Positions 9,778 to 21,275 of a stretch of 64,000 nt of DNA are shown in pieces. The stretch is from Flavobacterium aerium (GTDB taxonomy: Bacteria > Bacteroidota > Bacteroidia > Flavobacteriales > Flavobacteriaceae). The translations under genes were made by a program, and so were the position numbers. The stretch is taken from the NCBI RefSeq assembly GCF_030766725.1, contig NZ_JARQWR010000007.1:1-64000 (forward strand). The letters run 5' to 3'. Within the stretch, counting starts at the first letter, position 1; each line of letters starts with the position of its first letter. The notes below the pieces were generated by a model. That model was not told the DNA's origin. It did not search any database and saw only the letters and a program-made list of their open reading frames with translations.

Positions 9778-9785
9778 CAAATATA
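9778..9785 (-). promoter_or_regulatory. -7 promoter box (mdh)
   Basis: The minus strand reads TATATTTG about 50 bases upstream of the mdh ATG, in the gap between gyrB and mdh. No TTG at a good distance was found. Confidence 0.45.
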
Positions 9786-9809
9786 ATAACAAAAACCATT
9801 ATATCTTAC

Positions 9810-11831
<2,022 letters not shown>

Positions 11832-11875
11832 TTAGCCGTCAAGTTATCAACATTTGTTCATTATTCGCAACTAAA

Positions 11876-11905
11876 AACAGAAAAAGCGTTGCCATAGCAA
11901 CGCTT
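11876..11905 (-). terminator. Intrinsic terminator after asnB
   Basis: AAGCGTTGC (11884-11892) pairs with GCAACGCTT (11897-11905) around a CATA loop. On the minus strand the stem is followed by a T-rich tail. Confidence 0.8.
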
Positions 11906-11929
11906 AACTAAACAAACAACTAAATTATA

Positions 11930-13552
11930 CTAAAACTCAACAGCCACAGGCTTCTTTGCTATTGCTGTGTCGGCCATGACATGTGCAGCATTTGCTCTTC
12001 CGCTTGGGTCTGTATTTTCTTGCCATTTCGGAATCCACTTTCTAACGGTTTGCGCAGCACTTTTCTGCGGAAAATGCTTATGGAATAAGCTTCTATAGAA
12101 ATATGCTTCCTTTGATGTTGGCGTATTGTATGGAAATAGTTCCGATGCTTTACTAAGCTCATCATCGGTTACTTGACTTGAACAGTATTCAATTAAATTA
12201 TCGATCCAACTGTATCCTACTCCATCTGAAAATTGCTCTTTTTGCCTCCATAAAACTTCATCAGGTAGATAGGGACTTTCTGGTGTATCGAATGCTTTTC
12301 TCAAAATATACTTTTCTATACCCTTATAAGTTTTTGGTTGTTTTTCTTCTGGTTTAATCTTTATCGCTAATTCCAAAAAGGCTTTATCTAAAAATGGCAC
12401 TCGTGCCTCGAGTCCGTGAGCCATAGTCGATTTATCTGCTCTTAACAAGTCTGCGGTAAATAATTTCTGCACACGTTCAATTGTTTCTTTTTGAAATTCC
12501 TCTACTGTTGGCGCATTTCGGAAATAGAGGTAGCCTCCAAAAATTTCATCAGCTCCTTCGCCTGACAAAACAACCTTAATCCCTAAATCTGAAATTGCTT
12601 TAGACAAAAAGTACATCGGTGTACTTGCCCTAATAGATGTAACATCATAGGTTTCTAAATGCCATATTAGTTTTTCTAAAATTGAAATTCCTTCCGCTAC
12701 TGTAAAGTGAATCTCATGGTGTTCTGTACCAATAAAATCCGCCACTTTTCGAGCTGCTACAGCATCTGGCGCATCTGCTGTTAAACCGATAGAAAAAGAA
12801 TGTAGCTTCTTCCCTTCTTCTGCCAAAAGCCTTGCTGCTATCGAAGAAGTTAACGATGAATCTAATCCTCCTGAAAGCAAAACTCCAATAGGAACATCAC
12901 TCATTAAGCGTTTGCGGGTTGCTTCCGTCAATGTCTCTCTAATTTTATCTAAGTCCAATATTTCTATTGCTTTCTCTGCATCTACCCATTGTGGGTTATA
13001 GTATTTCACAAACCCCGTTTTAGGCGTATAATAATGTCCTGGAGGGAATGTTGAAAATGTTTTACATTCTTCTGAAATTGCTTTCATTTCTGATGCAAAA
13101 TAAATGCGACCTCTTGCATCAATTCCGTAATACAATGGTTTCACACCTAGCGGATCTCTTCCTGCAATAAAGTCGTCTCCATCAATTACAACAAAGGCAA
13201 AAATTCCATCTAGCTTCTCGCAAAAATCATATCCGAACTCTTCGTATAGATGCACAATAACTTCTGAATCGGAAGTGGTTCTAAATGTATGTTCTTTCAA
13301 GATAGTTTCACGTAAATGTTTGTGATTGTATATTTCGCCATTATGAATCATAAACGCTTGATTTGTTCCTTGAATAGGTTGTTTTCCAGTATATAAATCG
13401 ACTATCGATAAACGTTCATGACATAGAATATGTCCTTTCTCTGTTCTCTGTAAGTCGCTTTCATCTGGTCCTCTATGGGACATGCGTTTTGACATTTGCT
13501 TTACTAAAGCTTCATCTAATCCTTTTCCAATAATGGCTAATATTCCACACAT
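11930..13552 (-). CDS. asnB: Asparagine synthase B (glutamine-hydrolysing)
   Basis: Makes asparagine from aspartate, ATP and glutamine. The 540 residues begin Met-Cys-Gly, so Cys2 is available as the glutaminase nucleophile. The Ntn glutaminase domain continues with 'RGPDES', 'HERLSIVDL' and 'NGEIYNH'. The synthetase domain has the PP-loop 'LLSGGLDSSL' (226-234) and 'SGEGADEIFGGY'. Length and domain order match E. coli AsnB. The gene stands alone between gyrB and the GreA-like gene, with a terminator on its 3' side. Assignment is secure. Confidence 0.96.
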   Translation of the reverse strand: MCGILAIIGKGLDEALVKQMSKRMSHRGPDESDLQRTEKGHILCHERLSIVDLYTGKQPIQGTNQAFMIHNGEIYNHKHLRETILKEHTFRTTSDSEVIVHLYEEFGYDFCEKLDGIFAFVVIDGDDFIAGRDPLGVKPLYYGIDARGRIYFASEMKAISEECKTFSTFPPGHYYTPKTGFVKYYNPQWVDAEKAIEILDLDKIRETLTEATRKRLMSDVPIGVLLSGGLDSSLTSSIAARLLAEEGKKLHSFSIGLTADAPDAVAARKVADFIGTEHHEIHFTVAEGISILEKLIWHLETYDVTSIRASTPMYFLSKAISDLGIKVVLSGEGADEIFGGYLYFRNAPTVEEFQKETIERVQKLFTADLLRADKSTMAHGLEARVPFLDKAFLELAIKIKPEEKQPKTYKGIEKYILRKAFDTPESPYLPDEVLWRQKEQFSDGVGYSWIDNLIEYCSSQVTDDELSKASELFPYNTPTSKEAYFYRSLFHKHFPQKSAAQTVRKWIPKWQENTDPSGRANAAHVMADTAIAKKPVAVEF

Positions 13553-13741
13553 AATACACTTGTTTAATTATTTTCAACAAGGCAAAATTGCATTATCAGT
13601 TACAATTACAAAACACAAAATAACATATTAGTTATAATTTGAAACAAAAATTACATTTTTAAATTAAATAATAAACTCACACAAAGTATTTCTCCTTATC
13701 ACGCTTTCAAATTCTAAATTCAAGGGTTCATTTTTAGACAT

Positions 13742-13771
13742 AAAAAAAGCTGCTCTAAAACAGAACAGCTT
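13742..13771 (-). terminator. Intrinsic terminator after the GreA-like gene
   Basis: On the minus strand AAGCTG and CAGCTT (13766-13771 and 13747-13752 on +) form a stem with one internal mismatch. It is followed by seven T, read from the A run at 13742-13748. Confidence 0.7.
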
Positions 13772-13796
13772 ATTATTTCAAAATTCACTCTTAAAA

Positions 13797-14246
13797 TTAT
13801 TCGATACTTTCAATCACATAAGTAGTGCCATTAATCTCAAACATATGTCCCACTTCCATCCCTAACATTTTACCTCCTAATGGGGATTGAGGTGATAATG
13901 CGATTACATTTACTTCATCAATCTTAATTTTAGGTAAGGCTGTACTCATAAATAATAAAATACCATTGGCCTTGACTAGGCTTCCTAAAATAATTTTTGA
14001 TGTTGTAGTTGTTGGATCAATCTTTTCTAAAATTGCTTTTTGTCCTAAAACTTCTTTTAGTTTATGATTAATTTTCTCTTGCTCAAGGTGCATCATAGAC
14101 AAAGCTGTTTCATGCTTATCTCCGGCAGAACCTTTCGCATCGTTTTGTGCATCTTCTGTCAATGCCAAAATCATATCTCTAAACACATCTATTTTATCCT
14201 GTACGGATTGATTATAGTATTTTAATACCTTTTCTTTAAAAGTCAT
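13797..14246 (-). CDS. GreA/GreB C-terminal-like protein
   Basis: A 149-residue cytoplasmic protein. Residues 1-75 look like a helical, charged coiled coil containing 'SAGDKHETALSMMHLEQEK'. Residues 85-149 resemble the GreA/GreB C-terminal FKBP-like domain, including the 'SPLGGKMLGMEVGH' block (121-134), which matches the 'SP(L)...(I/L)G...GD' motif of Gre factors. Relatives in flavobacterial genomes are, as I recall, often labelled 3-oxoacyl-ACP synthase; the sequence gives no support for that, being far too short and lacking a thiolase-type active site. A role in binding RNA polymerase is plausible, but cleavage-factor activity is unproven because the acidic tip residues of GreA are not obvious. 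It has its own terminator. Confidence 0.75.
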   Translation of the reverse strand: MTFKEKVLKYYNQSVQDKIDVFRDMILALTEDAQNDAKGSAGDKHETALSMMHLEQEKINHKLKEVLGQKAILEKIDPTTTTSKIILGSLVKANGILLFMSTALPKIKIDEVNVIALSPQSPLGGKMLGMEVGHMFEINGTTYVIESIE

Positions 14247-14260
14247 TTTTTGAGTCGTAT

Positions 14261-14297
14261 AAAATAAAAAACCTACAAGCTTATGATGCTTGTAGGT
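14261..14297 (-). terminator. Intrinsic terminator after the barrel/TPR operon
   Basis: ACCTACAAGC (14271-14280) pairs perfectly with GCTTGTAGGT (14288-14297) around a seven-base loop. The minus strand continues into a T-rich stretch. Confidence 0.8.
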
Positions 14298-14319
14298 CTA
14301 TTGTTTGATTCTTATCATT

Positions 14320-16062
14320 CTAGAAATCGAATTTATAGGATGCTCCTACTACGATTTGAAATTGTTGTACTGGATAATTCATCCATTTTTGGTACGCTTG
14401 ATTTGCTAAATTGTTTGCTCTTAAAAAGGCTGTTAGTCTTTCATTGTATTGATAACCTACATGTAGATTTGCATCAAAATAACTATCTAAAGTAACGGTT
14501 TGTGCCATTTGAGAAATTGATGTACTGGTTGAGAACATATCTTTACGTTCTCCTACAAAAAATACATTTGCCCCAGCAAACCATTTTTCTGTAATCTTTA
14601 CATCCATGTTTGCACCAAATTTAAACTCTGGTAAATTATACGCTTCTTCTAATCGATCTGTTTTAAAACTATTGAATGTACCGTTTACACCTAATGAAAA
14701 GGCTTTTGACATATCGAATTTTAGCTCTCCAAATAAACTAACTGTTCTTACATCATCGTACACCACATTAAAGGAGTTTCCATACATATATCCTTCTTCT
14801 AATGGAGCTGCCCCTATAGCATAGGTATTACTCATGAACAGTGCTTTATTTTTTTCATTCAACAATGATCCTCTTACGTTATAGCCAATATTATTCGCTA
14901 ATTTCCCTTTTAGACCTACATATAAATCATATTGTTGATCTGTTGGAGCAATCCCAATTGTTGGTGAAATAAATTGATTCTCGGTCATCAAATCACGGTA
15001 TGAATTCTGACGTAACTTTCCTTCTGCACCAGCGTATGCAATCATCAAATCACCTACGACTTTATAGGATGCTGTTACTTGTGGGTAAACGTAGAATTTA
15101 TTTCTACTGTTTTGGTTGTCCATACTATAGAAAATTCCTGCTCCTAGATTGATCGATAAATCATCTCTTTGAATCACAAAACTTGGTTGAATTCCAATAT
15201 TTGTATATCCATATTTTAATGCCTCTGCCGTAAAGTAGTTTCTTTCAAATGTACCACCCACATAATCTACCACAAATAGTGTTTTGATTTTCTCTCCTAA
15301 TATATCAAATTCTAAAGATGGTTTTACAAAAAATCTATTTTCTGCAGATCCTTTTGCATCCCAAAATCTCTTATACTGTAAAGTCACTTCATTAAAAAGG
15401 CTTTCTTTTGTCTCTAATCGCCCACCAACATAAAACGTATGGTACGTTTGCTCTGGTGCAATTGCATCTACTGTTGCTGGATCAAATGTTACAAATTCTT
15501 TTGGAAGTCCATACCAGTTGTAAATTTGATGTTGGTATCCTAAATCGGCGTTCCAACTCATATTTTGTTGTTGGTTACCATAGGTTAAATCCAGTTGAGT
15601 ATTATAGAATTTGTCATTCAAATCAACTTCTTTGATTCCACCTTGTGATGATTGATGGCGTAGCATTCCTCCAACATATTCGTTACGGTTTAAGTTCTCT
15701 GTAACAAAAAGCTCTGCATTTAATGTCCCGTAATTTCCAATTCCAATGCTGGCAAAATTATTAAACAGTTTTTCCTGTTTGCTTTTGTCTACATTGGCTG
15801 CTTTTCCTTTAGCTGGTGTAAACGTTGAAGCTACGGGGAATGAGAAAATATTATATTTTATTTCTTCTTTCTTTGTATTGTCTTCATCGTCTAATGATGG
15901 TGTTTCTTTCACCTTAAACGCATCCGAAATTGTTGGTGTGTAAGGCTTAACAACATTAATTACCTCTGTACCTAAGTTTTCATCTTTCTTTTGCGCCCAT
16001 GCAGTTTGCAAGCTGATTGTAAAGAAAGCTATTGTGAATATATATTGAAATTTGATTGTCAT
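14320..16062 (-). CDS. Plug-less TonB-receptor-like outer-membrane beta-barrel protein
   Basis: A 580-residue exported protein with a signal peptide ending 'TISLQTAWAQ'. A short N-terminal segment ('GTEVINVVKPYTPTISDAFK') leads into a long series of amphipathic strands rich in Tyr, Asn and Gly. The chain ends in Phe ('GASYKFDF'), as outer-membrane barrels do. Near the C-terminus 'FDANLHVGYQYNERLTAF' and 'RANNLANQAYQKW' resemble the last strands of TonB-dependent receptors. No plug domain is visible, so it is a barrel of this superfamily and probably not a classical energised transporter. It lies 58 bases downstream of the large TPR gene, clearly in one operon. Function unknown. Confidence 0.8.
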   Translation of the reverse strand: MTIKFQYIFTIAFFTISLQTAWAQKKDENLGTEVINVVKPYTPTISDAFKVKETPSLDDEDNTKKEEIKYNIFSFPVASTFTPAKGKAANVDKSKQEKLFNNFASIGIGNYGTLNAELFVTENLNRNEYVGGMLRHQSSQGGIKEVDLNDKFYNTQLDLTYGNQQQNMSWNADLGYQHQIYNWYGLPKEFVTFDPATVDAIAPEQTYHTFYVGGRLETKESLFNEVTLQYKRFWDAKGSAENRFFVKPSLEFDILGEKIKTLFVVDYVGGTFERNYFTAEALKYGYTNIGIQPSFVIQRDDLSINLGAGIFYSMDNQNSRNKFYVYPQVTASYKVVGDLMIAYAGAEGKLRQNSYRDLMTENQFISPTIGIAPTDQQYDLYVGLKGKLANNIGYNVRGSLLNEKNKALFMSNTYAIGAAPLEEGYMYGNSFNVVYDDVRTVSLFGELKFDMSKAFSLGVNGTFNSFKTDRLEEAYNLPEFKFGANMDVKITEKWFAGANVFFVGERKDMFSTSTSISQMAQTVTLDSYFDANLHVGYQYNERLTAFLRANNLANQAYQKWMNYPVQQFQIVVGASYKFDF

Positions 16063-16120
16063 AATTGTATCAGTATTGGATAATTCGTATTCCTAAATAC
16101 GCTAAAAATTAATCTTTAAA

Positions 16121-19100
16121 TTATTGATGAATCGATGAGTTACGTTTTGCTTCTTCTGCCTTAATAACTTCTAACTCTTTTTTCGCTTCTTCAACTACGT
16201 CTGTATAATCTCCAAAGTTTTTAAGTACACTTTCCAAAATATAATTGGCCTGAAAAGCATCTTTTAATCCATAAAAATTCTTTGCCATTACTACTAATCC
16301 TTTTGCTCCAAAATACTTATATCCTGAATAGTCTTTTGCTAATTTCTGAATAGCGGTATTTGATGCTTCAAATTTCCCATCTTTATTTTTGAAATAGGCA
16401 TCATAATACAATGCTTCTGCAGCTAATTCTCCTTTTGCAATGGTTAATAATTTTGCGTAAGCTGTTTTAGCTTTTGCTTCATCTCCTGATTGCATGGCAG
16501 AACGGGCTACGATAATCTGTGCATCACTTTTTACTTTATCATCCATTTTAGCATTGTTCAATACTTTATCTGCATAGACTACTGCGTTAGGATAATCTTT
16601 TTGATTGTAATATGATTTCATCAAATTGGACTGAGCAAAAGTTACGTTTTGTGGGTAATCTGCTTCGGTCTCTAATCTTTTCAATACAGGAACGGCTTTT
16701 TCATAATCGTTCTTTTTCAAATGAATTTGCGCTAGTCTTGCTAATGATTGTTCTGTAAATTCATTTTTAGGTTTTGCTATTACAAACTCATAGTTTGGAA
16801 CTGCTAGATTTTCCAATCCATCCGCAAAATAGGATTGTGCTAAATAGAAGTTTGCTTTTAATGCGCTAATTCCATTCGGGAATTTTGATACATATCCTGT
16901 GAAACCTGCTATCGCTTGTTTTGTATTGTTTTGTAGGTATTGTTTTTCTGCTGATTCAAAAGTTGCATTATCTAAATCGGCATCGGATACTTCTACGAAA
17001 TCTAATGTTTTTACCCATGTTGCATATTCATCTACTTTACCGGAATCAACATAGATTAAACGGGCTGTTGATACAGCTTCAATGGCTTCTGGTGTATTTG
17101 GGTAAGTTGCTACAACTTGCTTAAATTTCGTTAATGCTTGTTGATCTTTTTCAGCATTATAATAGACTAGTCCTTGTCTTAATATTGCTTTTGATGCATA
17201 CGAGCTTTCTTTGTATTCTGAGATTAACTGATCGTACACTTTCAATGCATTTTCTGTTTTTTTCTCCGTTACGTAAGTATTTCCTAATTCAAATAGTGCA
17301 TCATCTCTCAATTTTGATTTTGGAAAATTCTGAACGAATTTATTTAGTTCTGTAATTTTATTATCATTTCTTGATACATATCCATAACTGATTGCTTTTT
17401 GGAAAAAGGCATAGTCTGCATCAATTCCTTTCATGTCAATGGCTTTATTATAAGCATCCATTGCTGGCCAGTATTTCGTAGTAACGAAATAACTATCTCC
17501 TAATCTTAAATAAGCATCATTCAAACGTACTTTATCGTCTTTTGCTGCTGCTACATAATTCTGGAAGTAGGTTGCTGCTTGATCGTACTCTTTTAGTTTG
17601 AAATATGTGTACGCTAGATTATAGTTGATATTTTTGTTTTCTGGTGTATTTTTCGCTTCTGCAAAACCTATGAACTGTTTAAAACTAATTAAGGCTTCTT
17701 GGAAATTACTCAAAACATATTCTGTTTCTCCTTTCCAGAACGTTGCTCTAGCAGTAAATTTAGCATCTCTTGGCTCAGCGATTGATTTTTTAAACAATCC
17801 TAAAGCTTCTTGGTAATCTCCATCGGTAAACAATTCTAAACCGCGGTAAAAAGTAACTTTTTGGTAGGCTTGTTTGTTTTCGAAACTTTTATTTTTCTCT
17901 AATAGGACTAAAGCTTCTTTGTAGTTTTTAGAGGTAATATAAGAGTTAATCAAAAGGGTCTCTACTTCTGCTTTAAAAGCCGAATTTGGATATTTATTCA
18001 AATAAGATGATAGTACTTGTGGTACACTTTGGTATGAATTTCCAATTTCATAGCTCAATTTAGCATAATTTAAATACGCATCTTCTTGAATTTTTAAATC
18101 AAATTCCATTTCCGATGCATTTTTAAATGCATTTAAAGCTTGTTGTTTTTTATCTGTTTTCAGGTAACTTTCTCCTAAATGATAGTATGCATTTTGTGCC
18201 ACTCCATCTCTACCATCAATAATTTTATTGAACTGAGCGATTGCATTTTCATAATCTCCTTGTTTATAGTAGGCATAACCTAACATATAAAAGTCGGTGT
18301 TACTCCATTTTCCTTTTTTCCCTTTGTATTGTACTAAATAAGGAATTGCTTTATCATATTCTTTTAAATTGAAATAGCTTTCTCCAATGATTTTAGACAA
18401 TTCAGACTTTTCATTGGCATCAGATTTCGGCATTTGCTCAATTCCAAGATCGATTGCTTTTTGAAACTTTCCAAGTTTAAAGTTCATATCTGCCTGGAAA
18501 TAGGACATCTTTTCTTTGTACTTTTCTTCTCCTGCTACTTGATCAAAGTATTGGTTGGCTTCTTTGTAGTTATCTCCTTCATAGGCCATGAAACCTAAAT
18601 AGTATTTTGCTTGTGATCCGTATTCTTTTGAATTCACTACTTTTTCAAAATACTTTTGTGCTTCTTTTCCTTTATTTGCTTTAAAATAGCTGTATCCCAT
18701 TTGAAAGTTATAACTATCGCGATCGTCATTCGACATACTCGCTTCATCCACTTTATCAAACCATTTTAATGCCGAAGGATATTTTCCTTGTTCGAAATAA
18801 AAATGAGCAACTTCAAGAAAAGCTTGATTTTGTTTTGTACTTGTAGGATAGTTTTCTACAAAATTCTCCATCAATAGATCAGCATTCATCTGATTCAAAC
18901 GTATTGCACAATTTGCAATATAATACGCACAATCCGCTTGTACTTCTTGGTTTGAATTTTCTGTTCTTACTCGGTCAAAAATAATTTGAGCTGACTGATA
19001 TTGTTTACTATTATAAAGCAAAACTGCTCTGTCATAATCCTTTAAGTCGTGTGTATAGATAGCTGATTGTTGCGCCGAAACATGTTTTGTTCCAATACAA

Positions 19101-19135
19101 AGTAGCAAAATAATTAGCCAAGAAAATTTACGCAT
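16121..19135 (-). CDS. Large periplasmic tetratricopeptide-repeat protein
   Basis: A 1004-residue protein with a signal peptide ('IILLLCIGTKHVSAQQ'). It is built almost entirely of TPR-type helical hairpins: repeated patterns such as 'ALKWFDKVDEASM', 'YYLGFMAYEGDNYKEANQYF', 'ALFELGNTYVTEKKTENALK' and 'ARLAQIHLKKNDYEKAVPVL'. The C-terminus is charged. There is no enzyme domain, so it probably acts as a protein-binding scaffold in the periplasm. It is the first gene of an operon with the barrel protein downstream and is divergent from ftsE. A -7 box (TATATTTG) lies 24 bases upstream of the ATG. Scaffold role is inferred from the fold only. Confidence 0.88.
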   Translation of the reverse strand: MRKFSWLIILLLCIGTKHVSAQQSAIYTHDLKDYDRAVLLYNSKQYQSAQIIFDRVRTENSNQEVQADCAYYIANCAIRLNQMNADLLMENFVENYPTSTKQNQAFLEVAHFYFEQGKYPSALKWFDKVDEASMSNDDRDSYNFQMGYSYFKANKGKEAQKYFEKVVNSKEYGSQAKYYLGFMAYEGDNYKEANQYFDQVAGEEKYKEKMSYFQADMNFKLGKFQKAIDLGIEQMPKSDANEKSELSKIIGESYFNLKEYDKAIPYLVQYKGKKGKWSNTDFYMLGYAYYKQGDYENAIAQFNKIIDGRDGVAQNAYYHLGESYLKTDKKQQALNAFKNASEMEFDLKIQEDAYLNYAKLSYEIGNSYQSVPQVLSSYLNKYPNSAFKAEVETLLINSYITSKNYKEALVLLEKNKSFENKQAYQKVTFYRGLELFTDGDYQEALGLFKKSIAEPRDAKFTARATFWKGETEYVLSNFQEALISFKQFIGFAEAKNTPENKNINYNLAYTYFKLKEYDQAATYFQNYVAAAKDDKVRLNDAYLRLGDSYFVTTKYWPAMDAYNKAIDMKGIDADYAFFQKAISYGYVSRNDNKITELNKFVQNFPKSKLRDDALFELGNTYVTEKKTENALKVYDQLISEYKESSYASKAILRQGLVYYNAEKDQQALTKFKQVVATYPNTPEAIEAVSTARLIYVDSGKVDEYATWVKTLDFVEVSDADLDNATFESAEKQYLQNNTKQAIAGFTGYVSKFPNGISALKANFYLAQSYFADGLENLAVPNYEFVIAKPKNEFTEQSLARLAQIHLKKNDYEKAVPVLKRLETEADYPQNVTFAQSNLMKSYYNQKDYPNAVVYADKVLNNAKMDDKVKSDAQIIVARSAMQSGDEAKAKTAYAKLLTIAKGELAAEALYYDAYFKNKDGKFEASNTAIQKLAKDYSGYKYFGAKGLVVMAKNFYGLKDAFQANYILESVLKNFGDYTDVVEEAKKELEVIKAEEAKRNSSIHQ

Positions 19136-19158
19136 TGTTTTATGGGTTTTAAAAAAAT

Positions 19159-19166
19159 CAAATATA
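19159..19166 (-). promoter_or_regulatory. -7 promoter box (TPR/barrel operon)
   Basis: The minus strand reads TATATTTG, a full consensus match, 24 bases upstream of the TPR gene's ATG. No upstream TTG at good spacing. Confidence 0.5.
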
Positions 19167-19325
19167 TCAAATTCTTACTGTTTATAACGCCTATAAAACG
19201 GATTTTAGTATTAACAATTCTTGATTATCACGATAAATTTTAATTCTTTGAGGAATATTCTATAGTTCTAGTAGAATACAAATCTTTGGATTTCAATTCT
19301 ATTCTTACTTATTTGCAAAATAAAA

Positions 19326-19357
19326 TTTTGATGTAGTACGTTAACTTAGTACTTTTA
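19326..19357 (+). promoter_or_regulatory. Promoter of ftsE
   Basis: TTTTG (19326-19330) is followed after exactly 19 bases by TACTTTTA (19350-19357), one base off the TAnnTTTG consensus. This spacing is ideal for the Bacteroidota housekeeping sigma factor. The ftsE ATG lies 19 bases after the box. Confidence 0.6.
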
Positions 19358-19376
19358 CGAAATAAATCACTTACTT

Positions 19377-20060
19377 ATGTCGCAACCCGTATTATTTTTA
19401 AGAAATGTAAATATTTACCAAGAGCAAAATTTAGTTTTGTCAAATGTTAATATTGAAGTCAATCAAGGTGATTTTATTTATCTGATTGGAAAAACGGGCT
19501 CCGGAAAAAGTAGTTTTATGAAAACGCTTTATGCTGACTTACCTTTAACTGAAGGGCAAGGTAGTATTGTTGACTTTGACTTGGCTACATTAAAGGAAGC
19601 TAACATCCCTTATTTGAGAAGAAAGATTGGAATTGTTTTCCAAGATTTCAAATTATTACCAGATCGTAATATCAACAACAACCTTGAATTTGTATTGAAA
19701 GCTACAGGATGGACTGATAAATCTGAAATGCAACTTAAAATTGATGAAGTATTGGATAAAGTTGGAATGAAATCTAAAGCTTCCAAAATGCCACATCAAC
19801 TTTCTGGTGGAGAACAACAGCGAATTGCTATTGCTCGTGCCTTATTGAATGATCCAGATCTTATTTTAGCGGATGAGCCTACAGGAAATTTAGATCCTCA
19901 AACGAGCGCTGAAGTATTACAGTTGTTGAAAGAGATTAATCAAAATGGCAAAACGATTATCATGGCTACACATGATTATGCTTTATTGATGAAATTCCCT
20001 GCCAAGACTTTAAAATGTGATGACAACATGATTTTTGAAGTGGTACAGCGTACTGTTTAA
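19377..20060 (+). CDS. ftsE: Cell division ATP-binding protein FtsE
   Basis: ABC ATPase that works with FtsX to couple divisome signals to peptidoglycan hydrolysis at the septum. The 227 residues include Walker A 'GKTGSGKSS' (38-46), the Q-loop '[10 protein letters not shown]', the signature 'LSGGEQQR' (142-149), Walker B '[12 protein letters not shown]' and the switch His in 'MATHD'. The '[11 protein letters not shown]' block fits FtsE better than LolD or MacB ATPases. No ftsX gene is adjacent: the next gene is a glycosyltransferase after 318 bases. FtsE is the best call; another small ABC ATPase is a lesser possibility. Confidence 0.88.
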   Translation: MSQPVLFLRNVNIYQEQNLVLSNVNIEVNQGDFIYLIGKTGSGKSSFMKTLYADLPLTEGQGSIVDFDLATLKEANIPYLRRKIGIVFQDFKLLPDRNINNNLEFVLKATGWTDKSEMQLKIDEVLDKVGMKSKASKMPHQLSGGEQQRIAIARALLNDPDLILADEPTGNLDPQTSAEVLQLLKEINQNGKTIIMATHDYALLMKFPAKTLKCDDNMIFEVVQRTV

Positions 20061-20378
20061 AAAACAACACTACATTTTTTCAAAAAACCATATCTGTTTT
20101 CTAACGGATTATTTGATATATCCCAGATTGTCATAGATAGTAGTACCGGTATTTATTCCAAATGACGTTTTATGAACTGGATAGCTCTAATTATATTAGG
20201 ATTGATTTAATTCGAGAGATTGGCTATTCTCTATTCATTGAACTTATACTAAAATTTCAAATTGTACTTCAAAATTAAAGAAGTGAAATAAATATTTTTC
20301 TCGTTTAATCATTGTGTATTTTATCTCTAAAACCCATTTTACTTTGTTATTTTTGTTATTGAAATTTCAAAAAAACGA
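20061..20378 (+). other. Intergenic region upstream of the glycan locus
   Basis: About 318 bases without a gene. I find no convincing terminator for ftsE. The only supported element is TATTTTTG (20348-20355), a -7 box match 23 bases before the first glycosyltransferase ATG. Without a clear TTG partner it is a weak promoter candidate. Confidence 0.4.
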
Positions 20379-21275
20379 ATGCTTTCAATATTAATTCCTA
20401 TATATAATTATAATGCATCAAAACTGATCACAGTTTTACATCAATATGCATTAGACTCAAAAGTTTCTTTTGAAATTATTGTCATTGATGATGCTTCTAC
20501 AAATTCTGAAATTTCAGCTCAGAATGCTTCTATTTCTGACTTATTATTCTGTCAATACATTATCTTGGAGAAGAACATTGGGCGTTCAAAAATTCGTAAT
20601 CTATTAGCCTCAAAGGCATCTTATGATTGGTTATTGTTTATGGATTGCGACACTTTTCCTCAAGATACTAAATACATAGAAAATTATCTGAATGCTATAC
20701 ATTCGAATCAAAGTGATGTTTATTTTGGTGGTATTGTTTATCAAGATGAAAGACCTACTGATGATCATTTATTTCGTTGGGTTTATGGCAAAAAAAGAGA
20801 GGCAATTCCATTACAGATTAGAATCACAAAACCGCATCATTATGCTTTAACTTCCAATATCTTGATAAAAAAGAAAATCATGCTAGAGCATTCTTTTCAT
20901 GGCGAGATTACAAACTATGGTTTTGAGGATTTAGTATTTGTTATGGAATTAAAAAAGAATGGCATTCCGATTACGCATATTGAAAATAGTTCTTATCATT
21001 TAAATATAGAACCTTCTTCTGTTTTTTTGGAGAAGACTCATCATTCACTTAATAATCTTAATTTCATTACTGAAAAAGGCATTATCAATTTTGAAGATAC
21101 TTCACTGACCCAGTTTTATAACAAGATTTCAAAATTCAAATTACAGTATCTCATTATTCCATTTTTTAAAATAAGTCAGCCTTTATTGAAGAAAAATCTA
21201 TTATCTAAAAATCCTTCTTTATTCATTTTTGATTTATATAAATTAGGCTATTTTTGTAGTATAAAAAACCGCTAA
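20379..21275 (+). CDS. Glycosyltransferase family 2
   Basis: A 298-residue GT-A enzyme that would transfer a sugar from a nucleotide donor during surface glycan assembly. It opens with the typical 'MLSILIPIYNYN' strand, then 'FEIIVIDDAST' and the metal-binding motif 'MDCDTFP' (DxD at 89-91). A 'TNYGFEDLVF' block follows, which fits the acceptor-side ED motif of GT2 enzymes. The C-terminal 60 residues are basic and hydrophobic, suggesting membrane contact. Its stop codon touches the ATG of the next GT2 gene, so the two are translationally coupled. Donor and acceptor are not readable from sequence. Confidence 0.88.
   Translation: MLSILIPIYNYNASKLITVLHQYALDSKVSFEIIVIDDASTNSEISAQNASISDLLFCQYIILEKNIGRSKIRNLLASKASYDWLLFMDCDTFPQDTKYIENYLNAIHSNQSDVYFGGIVYQDERPTDDHLFRWVYGKKREAIPLQIRITKPHHYALTSNILIKKKIMLEHSFHGEITNYGFEDLVFVMELKKNGIPITHIENSSYHLNIEPSSVFLEKTHHSLNNLNFITEKGIINFEDTSLTQFYNKISKFKLQYLIIPFFKISQPLLKKNLLSKNPSLFIFDLYKLGYFCSIKNR

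Noticed and set aside
13797..14246. 3-oxoacyl-ACP synthase label for the GreA-like gene
   Set aside because: The protein is far too short and has no thiolase-fold active-site motif.
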